Positions 8,818 to 15,989 of a DNA stretch of 64,000 nucleotides are shown in pieces. The notes under the pieces were generated by a model. It did no database searches and was not told where the DNA came from. It saw only the letters and a program-made list of their open reading frames with translations. Source of the stretch: JBMDXB01 sp048594975 (lineage in GTDB: Bacteria > Acidobacteriota > Vicinamibacteria > Vicinamibacterales > 2-12-FULL-66-21); assembly GCA_048594975.1 (NCBI GenBank), contig JBMDXQ010000085.1:1-64000 (forward strand). Reading direction: 5' to 3'. The translations under genes were made by a program, and so were the position numbers. Positions within the stretch are counted from its first letter, which is position 1, and every line of letters starts with the position of its first letter.

Positions 8818-9357
8818 GTGTTCCTCGAAGGCACCCGCTGCATCGTCCGACCATGGCGGCTGGAGGACGCCCGGGGGCTCGCCCGCTACGCCGACAACAT
8901 CAACGTCGCGAAGCAGCTCCGGGACCGGTTCCCGCATCCCTACACGCTCGGCGCCGCCCGCCAGTTCCTCAGCCAGGTGGTGCCCGCACAGCCGGTCACC
9001 AACTTCGCCATCGAGGTGGATGGCGAAGCCGCCGGCGGTATCGGCTACGCGCCCGGCAGCGACGTCGAGCGCTTCTCGGCGGAGATCGGTTACTGGCTCG
9101 GCGAGCCGTTCTGGGGGCGCGGGATCGTCACCGAGGCGGTGCAGCTCGTGACCGAGCACGCATTCTGCACGCGCAACCTGCTGCGACTGTTCGCGCTGCC
9201 GTTCGCCGACAACGCGGCGTCGGCACGCGTGCTGGAGAAGGCGGGTTACGAGCGCGAAGGCCTGCTGCGCTGCAGCAGCGTGAAGTACGGGCGGCCGCGC
9301 GACCAGCTGCTCTACGCGCGCATCAACCCGCGGTGGGAAACCCCGGCGCGCGGGTGA
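8818..9357 (+). CDS. RimJ/RimL-type GNAT N-acetyltransferase
   Basis: This 179-aa acetyltransferase starts at GTG 8818. The GNAT core is clear: IVRPWRLEDARGLARYADN (motif C-like start), EIGYWLGEPFWGRGIVTEAVQLVTEHAF (acetyl-CoA pyrophosphate loop, WGRGI standing for RxxGxG/A) and RLFALPFADNAASARVLEKAGYEREG (motif B), all hallmarks of the RimJ/RimL branch that modifies protein N-termini or small amines. The 3' end overlaps the convergent DinB gene by 35 bp. The substrate cannot be assigned. Confidence 0.88.
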   Translation: MFLEGTRCIVRPWRLEDARGLARYADNINVAKQLRDRFPHPYTLGAARQFLSQVVPAQPVTNFAIEVDGEAAGGIGYAPGSDVERFSAEIGYWLGEPFWGRGIVTEAVQLVTEHAFCTRNLLRLFALPFADNAASARVLEKAGYEREGLLRCSSVKYGRPRDQLLYARINPRWETPARG

Positions 9358-9892
9358 CGTTCTCCGCCTGCCAGACGTGCCGGCGATCGTGGGCCGTGAT
9401 CACGCGCAGGCCCGTCCCGACGCGCACGCGGACGAGCGGCAGGAACGGGTTCTTGAAGGTCGCGCGGCTGACGTCGACGTCGGCCGCGCTGCGCACCAGG
9501 CCGCGGATCCAGTCCTGCCGTTCCAGGAACGCGCGGATGGTCTCGTCACGCGACCGGCGCGGGCCGGGGATGGCCTGCCGCGGGGCGCGCTGCCTGAGCT
9601 TCACCGGCGGCTCCATCGACGCGATGAACCACCGCCCGAAGAACGTCGACCTGATGGGGCCGCCGCCGGTGATACCGCGGGTGCGGGCAGACTGGATCCC
9701 CTCCTCGACGGCGTGGCCGTACAAGCCGTTGATGGTGGAGAGGTGGTCCAGGCACTCGGCGATGCTCCACGAGTGGCCGCCGTCGGGCTGCCAGAAGAAC
9801 TGTGCGTCCGATAGCGGCGCGACGAGCGCCTCGACCGCGCGGTCGACCGCGTTCAGCTCGTCAATGAGTTGCTGCAGGTCTGATTTCTCCAT
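9323..9892 (-). CDS. DinB-family four-helix-bundle protein
   Basis: The protein has 189 aa when read from ATG 9892 (MEKSDLQQLIDELNAVDRAVEALV). It shows the DinB pattern: a first helix, a WSIAECLDHLSTINGLY helix with the first metal-ligand histidine, and a C-terminal TAHDRRHVWQAENV helix with the HxxxH-type pair. DinB proteins are metal-binding bundles and many act as thiol-dependent transferases; this member's substrate is unknown. A longer frame to 9925 is possible but lacks conserved residues. Its tail overlaps the convergent acetyltransferase gene. Its start is divergent from the acylase gene. Confidence 0.8.
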   Translation of the reverse strand: MEKSDLQQLIDELNAVDRAVEALVAPLSDAQFFWQPDGGHSWSIAECLDHLSTINGLYGHAVEEGIQSARTRGITGGGPIRSTFFGRWFIASMEPPVKLRQRAPRQAIPGPRRSRDETIRAFLERQDWIRGLVRSAADVDVSRATFKNPFLPLVRVRVGTGLRVITAHDRRHVWQAENVTRAPGFPTAG

Positions 9893-10014
9893 CGCTCGCA
9901 CGCAGCGCCACCGGGCAGCGCCCACTGGCGTGGATGCGCCGAGGGCGGGGCCGGTCGGACACTTCTAGTTATAGACCGTTCGCCGGAGACACGATCCAGT
10001 ACCCTACACCCATC

Positions 10015-12186
10015 GTGAAAGCCATCACGGCCGGCTCGCTCCTCGCGATGGCGCTGTTCTCGTGCACCCGCGCCACCATCGACCTGCCTTCCGCCGACCG
10101 GCTCGCGCAGCAGGCGACCATCAGGCGCGACACGTTCGGCGTCCCGCACATCCTGGCGACGAGCGAGGAGGCGGCGGCCTTCGCGTTCGGCTACGCGCAG
10201 GCGGAGGACCACGCAGTCGAGATCGCGCGGCGGCTGATCGCGGCCCGCGGCGAGGAGGCGAAGTACTTCGGGGCGAGCGGGATCGCCAACGACCTCGGCA
10301 TGGCGCACTTCGACAACCTCGCGGAAGCGCGCCGCGGCCTGACGCTCGTGTCCCCGCTGTATCGCCGGCTTCTCGCGGCCTATGCCACCGGCGTGAACCG
10401 CTACGTGGCGCGGCATCGGCGCGACCTCCCCGCGTGGATTCCCGAGTTCGACGCCGCCGCCGTCCTCGCGAACAGCCGCGCCAGCGCGGTTGACGCGCTG
10501 TCGGGCCCCAGGCTTCGCCGCCAGCTGGAGTCGAAGTACGGGCCGCCAGGCACGGGCGGAGCTGTTGTCCCTGCTCCGACACAAGGCCTTCACGACGATG
10601 ACGGGTCGAACGCCTTCGCCCTGGCCGGCTCGCGGACGACCACCGGCAGTCCGATCCTGCTCGGTAACCCGCATCTCAGCTGGTCGTCGCTCTATTGGGA
10701 GGCGCATGTCCGCGTCCCCCGGCGGATCGATTTCTACGGCTCCACGCTGGTGGGCATCCCGGTGCTGCGCGCCGGGTTCAACGATCGCCTGGGTTTTGTC
10801 ACGACGAACAATGCGCCTGACCTCGACGACGTGTTCGCGCTCACGCTGGACGGATCGCGCCCGGATCATTACCTGTTCGACGGGCGGTCGATGCCGCTGA
10901 CGCCCCGCGTCCTGAACATCCAGGTGCGGAACGCCGACGGGTCGTACCGGACCGAGACACACACCCGCTGGACGTCGCATCTCGGGCCCGTCGTCTACCG
11001 GACGACGGATCGGGCGTTCGCCGTGAAGTCCACCCGCCTCGACGCCTTCGCGTACTTCGAGGGCCTGTACCGGGCGAGCCGCGCACGATCGCTGGACGAC
11101 TGGCTGTCGGCGATGCGGCGCAACTTCGTGCCGACGTCGAACTTCACCTACGCGGATGCGGAGGGAAACATCCTCTACCTGTGGAACGCGCGCCTGCCGG
11201 TGCGCCGCGACGGCGTGGATTACCGGCTCGACGTTCCCGCCCCGGGCAGCAGCGCGGTCTGGACGCGCCTGCATCGACTCGACGATCTGCCGCGGCTGCT
11301 CAACCCTTCCGGCGGCTACGTTCAGAACGCGAACAACCCGCCGCAGTTCGTGTCGCTGCGCAACCCGATCGACATGGCGCGGTACCCGTCGCACTTCGAG
11401 CGCGGGCCGCTCGCGCTGCGCCCGCAACTCGCGCTCGACATGCTCGAGGCGCGCGATCGGTTCAGCGTCGAGGACGTGATCCGCCTGAAGTACGAGACGC
11501 GCCTGCTCCTCGCCGGGCGGGTCAAGCGTGCGCTCGTCGAGGCGGTGCGGCGCGATCCCGCCGCACCCGAGGAAGCGCGCGCCGGCGCCGAGGCACTCGA
11601 GGCGTGGGACGATCGCGCGTCGGCCGGGAGCCGCGGCGCGGTGCTGTTCACGCGGTTCTGGGACCGCTACGCCGGCGCGGTGCCGCAGCCCTTCGCGACG
11701 CCGTGGGACGCGTCCGATCCCGCACGCACGCCGCACGGTCTTGCCGATCCGCGGTCCGCCGTCGCCCACCTGGCCGACGCGGTGGCGGCGGTGCGCGCCG
11801 AGTCCGCCTCCGAGCGCGTCGCCTGGGGCGACGTGTCGCGGTTCCGCGTGGGCGACGTCGATCTCCCCGGGGACGGCGCGCCGGCAGCCTACGGCGCGTT
11901 CCGCGTCATGCGGTTCGACGCCGTCGATCAGACCGGCCGCGTGCGCGTCGCCGGCACCGTCGGCCGCGACCGAGCACCGATCGGCTTCGGCGATGCCTGG
12001 ATCCTGGTGGTGGACTTCGCGAGACCGGTCACCGGCTGGTCGGTGCTCGCGTACGGGCAGACCACGAACCTGGATTCACCGCACAGCCGCGATCAGATCC
12101 GTCTGTTCGCGGCCCACCGCCTCCGCCGGGCGTGGTTCACCGAGGGGGAGATACGGGCGAACCGCGAACGCGAATACCGGCCGTAG
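10015..12186 (+). CDS. Penicillin-acylase-family (Ntn-hydrolase) lipoprotein
   Basis: From GTG 10015 the protein has 723 aa and begins with a lipoprotein signal (KAITAGSLLAMALFSC, lipobox ending at Cys17). The alpha-chain-like region has RDTFGVPHI and EEAAAFAFGYAQAEDH. The presumed autocatalytic nucleophile is Ser198 in the GSNAFALAG motif, followed by GNPHL and GFNDRLGFVTTNNAPD, all typical of the acylase superfamily (penicillin G acylase, PvdQ-type AHL acylases, cephalosporin acylase). The precursor should cleave before Ser198 into two chains in the periplasm. Context does not show the substrate; amide hydrolysis of a fatty- or aryl-acyl compound is the family reaction. Confidence 0.9.
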   Translation: MKAITAGSLLAMALFSCTRATIDLPSADRLAQQATIRRDTFGVPHILATSEEAAAFAFGYAQAEDHAVEIARRLIAARGEEAKYFGASGIANDLGMAHFDNLAEARRGLTLVSPLYRRLLAAYATGVNRYVARHRRDLPAWIPEFDAAAVLANSRASAVDALSGPRLRRQLESKYGPPGTGGAVVPAPTQGLHDDDGSNAFALAGSRTTTGSPILLGNPHLSWSSLYWEAHVRVPRRIDFYGSTLVGIPVLRAGFNDRLGFVTTNNAPDLDDVFALTLDGSRPDHYLFDGRSMPLTPRVLNIQVRNADGSYRTETHTRWTSHLGPVVYRTTDRAFAVKSTRLDAFAYFEGLYRASRARSLDDWLSAMRRNFVPTSNFTYADAEGNILYLWNARLPVRRDGVDYRLDVPAPGSSAVWTRLHRLDDLPRLLNPSGGYVQNANNPPQFVSLRNPIDMARYPSHFERGPLALRPQLALDMLEARDRFSVEDVIRLKYETRLLLAGRVKRALVEAVRRDPAAPEEARAGAEALEAWDDRASAGSRGAVLFTRFWDRYAGAVPQPFATPWDASDPARTPHGLADPRSAVAHLADAVAAVRAESASERVAWGDVSRFRVGDVDLPGDGAPAAYGAFRVMRFDAVDQTGRVRVAGTVGRDRAPIGFGDAWILVVDFARPVTGWSVLAYGQTTNLDSPHSRDQIRLFAAHRLRRAWFTEGEIRANREREYRP

Positions 12187-12284
12187 CGACCGGGCGGGCT
12201 CCTGTCCCTGAGCCCCTGGCCGCTGAGGGCACGACCGCTCGCTCCGCCGGCGGCGGACACGAACCACGCTATAGTAGGAACCCC

Positions 12285-12875
12285 GTGGAATACCTGCTTC
12301 GTCAGTACGGCCTGCAGCAGGGCGCGCTGGAGATTCAGTACCTGGAGGAGTTCTTCCTCGACTTCCCGAGGAAGAAGACCGCCGCCGAAGTCATTCAGCG
12401 GCTGTCCGATCGCGACCACCAGATCCTGATGGCCGAGGCGCCGCTGTCCGACGACACGGTTGTGCCGGTATCGTTCAAGGTCGCGCACGAACTGCGCGCG
12501 GCCGAAGCCGACCCGAAGCTGGCCGACCTGGTCGCGCAGCTCGAGGACGTCGTCCAGTTCGACGGCCGCCGCGTGCTCTACCAGTGGATCGGCGGCACAC
12601 GCACCGACTGGCGCGGGCAGGGGCACTTCCGCGCGCTGACCGAGGAGCAGGAAGCCTGGGCGCTCGCCAACGGCTTCGACGAGATCGTCGTCAAGACCAA
12701 GAACCGCTACTACGAGATGCGCAGCACGCTTGCCCAGCTGCAGTTCGACATCCTCCGGTTCGTGCGGCACCCCTACGACACCGGGGAATCCAAGATCTTC
12801 CTCAGCAAGCGCCTCGGCCAGCACGTCCTCGACGCGCACCGCAGCCGGCGCTCGGTCGTCCGCAACGAGGGGTGA
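12285..12875 (+). CDS. GNAT-fold acetyltransferase
   Basis: The 196-aa protein starts at GTG 12285, just after a TATAGT hexamer at 12270-12275 that could be a -10 box. The recognisable GNAT part is RVLYQWIGGTRTDWRGQGHFRALTEEQEAWALANGFDEIVVKTKN, with RGQGHFRAL as the acetyl-CoA loop. The C-terminal region ends in arginine-rich sequence. The gene overlaps the rRNA methyltransferase gene by GTGA, so the two are co-translated. This could mean that it acts on a ribosomal or RNA-linked target (inference from position). Substrate not known. Confidence 0.7.
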   Translation: MEYLLRQYGLQQGALEIQYLEEFFLDFPRKKTAAEVIQRLSDRDHQILMAEAPLSDDTVVPVSFKVAHELRAAEADPKLADLVAQLEDVVQFDGRRVLYQWIGGTRTDWRGQGHFRALTEEQEAWALANGFDEIVVKTKNRYYEMRSTLAQLQFDILRFVRHPYDTGESKIFLSKRLGQHVLDAHRSRRSVVRNEG

Positions 12876-13669
12876 TCCACCACGTCACGCGCGCCGACGA
12901 TCCACGGATCGCCGATTACGCGGACGTCGGCAGCCACGATCGGCTGCGCGCACGCGGCCTCTTCGTGGCCGAAGGCCGGCTGGTCGTGCGGCGGCTGATC
13001 GAGGCGCGCCGTTTTCCGATCGGGTCGGTCGCCGTGACTCCGGCGGCGCTGCGCGCACTCGAGGAGATCCTCGTCGGCGGCGACTTTCCTGTGAGAGTCT
13101 GCACGCCGGAGCTCCTGCGGCAGGTCGCCGGCTTCAACTTCCATCGCGGATGCCTCGCCCTGGCGCGCCGTCCTGCGCAGCAGCCGTCGGTCGAGCAGCT
13201 TGCCGGTGCCCGCTGCCTCCTCGCGCTCGAGGGCATCGGCAACCCGGACAACATCGGCGGGCTCTTCCGGGTCGCCGCGGCGTTCGGCGCCGGGGGCGTG
13301 CTGCTCGGGCCGCGCTGCGCCGATCCGTTCTACAGGAAGGCGATCCGCACCTCGATGGGCTCCGTGCTGCTCGTGCCGTTCGCGGCCGCCGGGCGCTGGC
13401 CCGACGATCTCCAGACGCTGAGAGCCTCGGGGTCGCGGATCGTCGCGCTGGCACCGGACATCCGCGCGATGCCGGTGCGCGAGTTCGCCGCGAGTCTGGA
13501 TCCCGAGGCGCGCCTGGTGCTGATGTTCGGCAGCGAAGCCCTCGGCCTGGCGGAGCAGACGCTGCGCGCCGCCGACTGCCAGGTGCGCATACCGATGTCG
13601 GCGGGCACCGACTCGTTGAACGTCGCCGTCGCCGCAGGCATCGCGCTCGCGTTCCTGCACGCCCCTTGA
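12872..13669 (+). CDS. SpoU/TrmH-family RNA 2'-O-methyltransferase
   Basis: The protein has 265 aa from GTG 12872. It has an N-terminal substrate-binding domain (DDPRIADYADVGSHDRLRARGLFVAEGR, residues 10-75) and the knotted SPOUT domain with all three SpoU motifs: NPDNIGGLFRVAAAFGAGGVLLG (motif 1), LVLMFGSEALGL (motif 2) and RIPMSAGTDSLNVAVAAGIALA (motif 3). Such enzymes transfer a methyl group from SAM to a ribose 2'-hydroxyl of rRNA or tRNA in the cytoplasm. The start codon overlaps the stop of the acetyltransferase gene. Confidence 0.93.
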   Translation: MIHHVTRADDPRIADYADVGSHDRLRARGLFVAEGRLVVRRLIEARRFPIGSVAVTPAALRALEEILVGGDFPVRVCTPELLRQVAGFNFHRGCLALARRPAQQPSVEQLAGARCLLALEGIGNPDNIGGLFRVAAAFGAGGVLLGPRCADPFYRKAIRTSMGSVLLVPFAAAGRWPDDLQTLRASGSRIVALAPDIRAMPVREFAASLDPEARLVLMFGSEALGLAEQTLRAADCQVRIPMSAGTDSLNVAVAAGIALAFLHAP

Positions 13670-13699
13670 GCTGCGCCCCATCGCCCTGCATCGGTACTG

Positions 13700-13756
13700 T
13701 TAAACAGGACGATATGTCCTGTATAATTGACATTATGTCCTGTTTAGCAGTAGTAT
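13700..13756 (+). promoter_or_regulatory. Promoter with repeated GTCCTGT operator for the XRE regulator
   Basis: This AT-rich 57-bp stretch lies in otherwise GC-rich DNA. ACAGGAC (13704-13710) and GTCCTGT (13716-13722) form a 7-bp inverted repeat around GATAT, and a second GTCCTGT lies at 13737-13743, exactly 21 bp (two helical turns) from the first. Two promoter readings exist: TTAAAC/TATAAT (13700-13705 and 13722-13727, 16-bp spacer) and TTGACA/TAGTAT (13727-13732 and 13751-13756, 18-bp spacer). The second would start transcription at or near the GTG (leaderless). XRE proteins bind such half-sites, so autoregulation is likely. Confidence 0.65.
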
Positions 13757-13762
13757 GCCGCC

Positions 13763-13978
13763 GTGGCCGGAAAGCTCGGAAATCGGTTGAAGGTCGCCCG
13801 GGCCGAGCGCGACCTGTCGCAGGAGCAATTGGCGCGCCTCGTCGGCGTCACGCGGCAGACGATCAGCTCCATTGAAACCGGCCTGTACGCGCCTTCGGCG
13901 CTGCTCGCCTTCCAGCTCGCCGAGAAACTCGGGAAACGCGTCGACGAACTCTTCTACCTCGATGGAGGGTCCGCATGA
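13763..13978 (+). CDS. Small XRE-family helix-turn-helix regulator
   Basis: The 71-aa protein is almost entirely one HTH_3/XRE domain: LGNRLKVARAERDLSQEQLARLVGVTRQTISSIETGLYAPS covers the five-helix DNA-binding core, with QEQLARLVGVTRQTISSIE as the helix-turn-helix. A short tail (GKRVDELFYLDG) follows. It starts at GTG 13763, next to a promoter with repeated operators, and ends in an ATGA overlap with a small membrane-protein gene. Tiny XRE plus membrane-protein pairs are a recurrent arrangement in which the membrane protein may modulate the regulator. That role is not shown here. Confidence 0.9.
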   Translation: MAGKLGNRLKVARAERDLSQEQLARLVGVTRQTISSIETGLYAPSALLAFQLAEKLGKRVDELFYLDGGSA

Positions 13979-14265
13979 CCCCTGCTGCCGTGCACCGCGA
14001 CGAACGGACGCTGGTCGTCGAGAACGCCAGCTACCGCTGGGCATTCCACGTGTTCTCCTACGGGCTGCTGGTCATCATCATGTATCGCGCGTACGTGCGG
14101 AACGAGACGTCGATGGACCTGTGGGCGCTGCTCTTCGCCGGCGGCGCGGTCACGTCGGTCTACCAGTTCACGCACGACGTGTTGACGAAACAGTGGGCGA
14201 TTACAGTTGCCGTCGCCATGGTGCTCGCCGGGGTGGTCGCGGCGCTCGTCGTCTGGATCCGGTAG
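13975..14265 (+). CDS. Three-helix membrane protein paired with the XRE regulator
   Basis: The 96-aa protein has three predicted membrane helices: WAFHVFSYGLLVIIMYRAYV, LWALLFAGGAVTSVYQF and WAITVAVAMVLAGVVAALVV. The N-terminal 20 residues are polar. It overlaps the XRE gene by 4 bp, so the two are made together. No enzymatic motif is visible. It may be a sensor or sequestering partner of the regulator, or simply its target. Confidence 0.75.
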   Translation: MTPAAVHRDERTLVVENASYRWAFHVFSYGLLVIIMYRAYVRNETSMDLWALLFAGGAVTSVYQFTHDVLTKQWAITVAVAMVLAGVVAALVVWIR

Positions 14266-14555
14266 CTCGCGGCTGGGCGGCGCATGCGTCACGTCGCGTT
14301 CCAGGCGTTTCTCACACGAGCCGAACAGGTCGCCGTCTGGAACGCACGCCCGGAGTTCGCGGAGGGCCGGTGCCGGAATACGCGCCTACGGTCCGCGGCG
14401 GCCGAAGATGCGTGTGGGGATGCTGTGGCTGGCTTTCACCGCGTGACCAGGACCCGGCCGGGGACCGCGCCGGAAGGTACCGGACCCGGCCGGTTCAACC
14501 TCACCCCTCCGCCAGTGGTGACCACTGCCAACCACTGCACTCGACCGTCACGCAG
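14266..14555. other. Intergenic region with repeats
   Basis: No convincing gene is visible in these 290 bp between the convergent membrane-protein and MFS genes. A direct repeat, GGACCCGGCCGG, occurs twice (near 14450 and 14483). An odd palindrome, CAGTGGT-G-ACCACTG, lies at 14513-14527 and may belong to the 3' end of the MFS transcript. A 91-codon open frame from 14284 lacks family-like sequence and was not called. Confidence 0.4.
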
Positions 14556-15776
14556 TTAGCTGCCCTTCGCGATCAGGCCTCTCACCCGGACGAGGCCTGA
14601 CGTGACCAGGAACAGCACGAGTCCGATCGAGCTCACGGCGAACGCCGCCTGAAGCGGCAGGTGCGGCGACCGCTGCCACAGCAGGCCGCCGCCGACGCCG
14701 GCGGGAACGACCAGGAGGTTGCGAATTCCGTAGTAGAGCCCCACCGTGGAGGCGCGGCGGTGTTCGGGCGCGAGGTCGACGATCAGTGACTTCCGCGCCG
14801 GCTCGCCGATCTCCTTCAACCCCCCCACGACGAACGCGGCCAGCAGGGCCGGATAGGTCGCAGCGAACCGGACGGCCAGGGGAAACAGGGCGAAGAAGAC
14901 GAACGTCAGCGCGACGACCGGATCGCGGCCCGCACGGTCCGCGGCACGGCCGCCGGGCAGGTAAGACGCGATGGCTACCGTCTGCTGAACGGCGTAGAGC
15001 ACTCCGAACTCCGCCGCCGAGAAGCCGCGGTGCTGGATGACGAACAGGACGATGAACGACGCGGCGATCCCTTCGCCGATCCTGACCAGACAATCGGCGA
15101 GAAGCAGCGTGCGCAGCGCGCGCGGCATGGACCCGCCCGCGCGGTCCGGCCCCGCCGGCTTGGGCCGTGCCGCGCTCCCGGTAGCGTCACGCAGGCCCCA
15201 GTGCTGCGCGGCGAGCACCGCCAGGGCGAGCGCGATCGTCGCCACGAAGCAGACCCGGATGCCCGCCGCCATCCCCAGGCCGGCGATCGCGATGCCCCCG
15301 AGCGGCGCGCCGATGACGCGCGGCACCCGGACCAGGATCGACTGGATGCTGAACGCGGTCGCCCGCCGCCCCTGCGGGAGCGAGTCGCCGATGACGGCGA
15401 ACGTGGCCGGGAAGGCGCCGGCCTTCCATGCCATGACGCAGGCGAGGCCGGCGAACATCAGCGGCCACCCTGGCGCGACTGCGTAGATCGCGTATCCGGC
15501 GGTGGCCAGCGTCGTGAACAGGCGCAGTGCGTGCTGCGCGCCGGCGCGATCCGCCAGCCGCCCGCCCGGATACTGGTAGAGGCTGTCGAGCAGATCCCTG
15601 CACGAGCCGAACAGCCCGACGATGACGCCGCTGGCGCCGAGGGCGGCGAGGTAGGCGGGGATGTACGCCTGCCACAGCTCTTCGCCGAGGGCGAGGCCGA
15701 AGATGCTGACGGCGAGCACGCCGACGTTCCGGTGCGCGGTCGGGCCGGACTCCCGTGGGGACGCAGTCAGCACCAC
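14556..15776 (-). CDS. Major facilitator superfamily transporter
   Basis: The 406-aa protein has twelve predicted helices in two six-helix halves joined by a polar loop (RDATGSAARPKPAGPDRAGG, about residue 200). MFS landmarks are present: SLYQYPGGRLADRAG (motif A-like between helices 2 and 3) and its second-half equivalent YLPGGRAADRAGRDP. The overall pattern resembles drug-efflux-type MFS proteins, but the substrate is unknown. The ATG start at 15776 faces the divergent ADOP permease gene 213 bp away. Confidence 0.88.
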   Translation of the reverse strand: MVLTASPRESGPTAHRNVGVLAVSIFGLALGEELWQAYIPAYLAALGASGVIVGLFGSCRDLLDSLYQYPGGRLADRAGAQHALRLFTTLATAGYAIYAVAPGWPLMFAGLACVMAWKAGAFPATFAVIGDSLPQGRRATAFSIQSILVRVPRVIGAPLGGIAIAGLGMAAGIRVCFVATIALALAVLAAQHWGLRDATGSAARPKPAGPDRAGGSMPRALRTLLLADCLVRIGEGIAASFIVLFVIQHRGFSAAEFGVLYAVQQTVAIASYLPGGRAADRAGRDPVVALTFVFFALFPLAVRFAATYPALLAAFVVGGLKEIGEPARKSLIVDLAPEHRRASTVGLYYGIRNLLVVPAGVGGGLLWQRSPHLPLQAAFAVSSIGLVLFLVTSGLVRVRGLIAKGS

Positions 15777-15989
15777 CGGCTCTTATACGCTGCTTCATGG
15801 CGCACCGACCGGGCCAGGAACGTATCGGACCGTGCGGGGCGGCCGCGCAGCCCCTGGCGCTGCTCGCGGTCGCCGTGTCCGCTGGTGGGACGACGGTGCG
15901 CGGGAGCGGACGGCCGGCGCGGCCGCAAGCCGAAAACAGGCGGGTTCCGCCGTGGCCTGGCGATTGCTCCGCGTGCGGGGAGGACCGGC

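Noticed and set aside
15030..15989. N-terminal extension of the ADOP permease into the MFS region
   Set aside because: The added 320 residues are antisense to the MFS gene. The ADOP N-terminus MAFLRDIRHGFRTLRR and a GGGGAGGA site fix the start at 15990.
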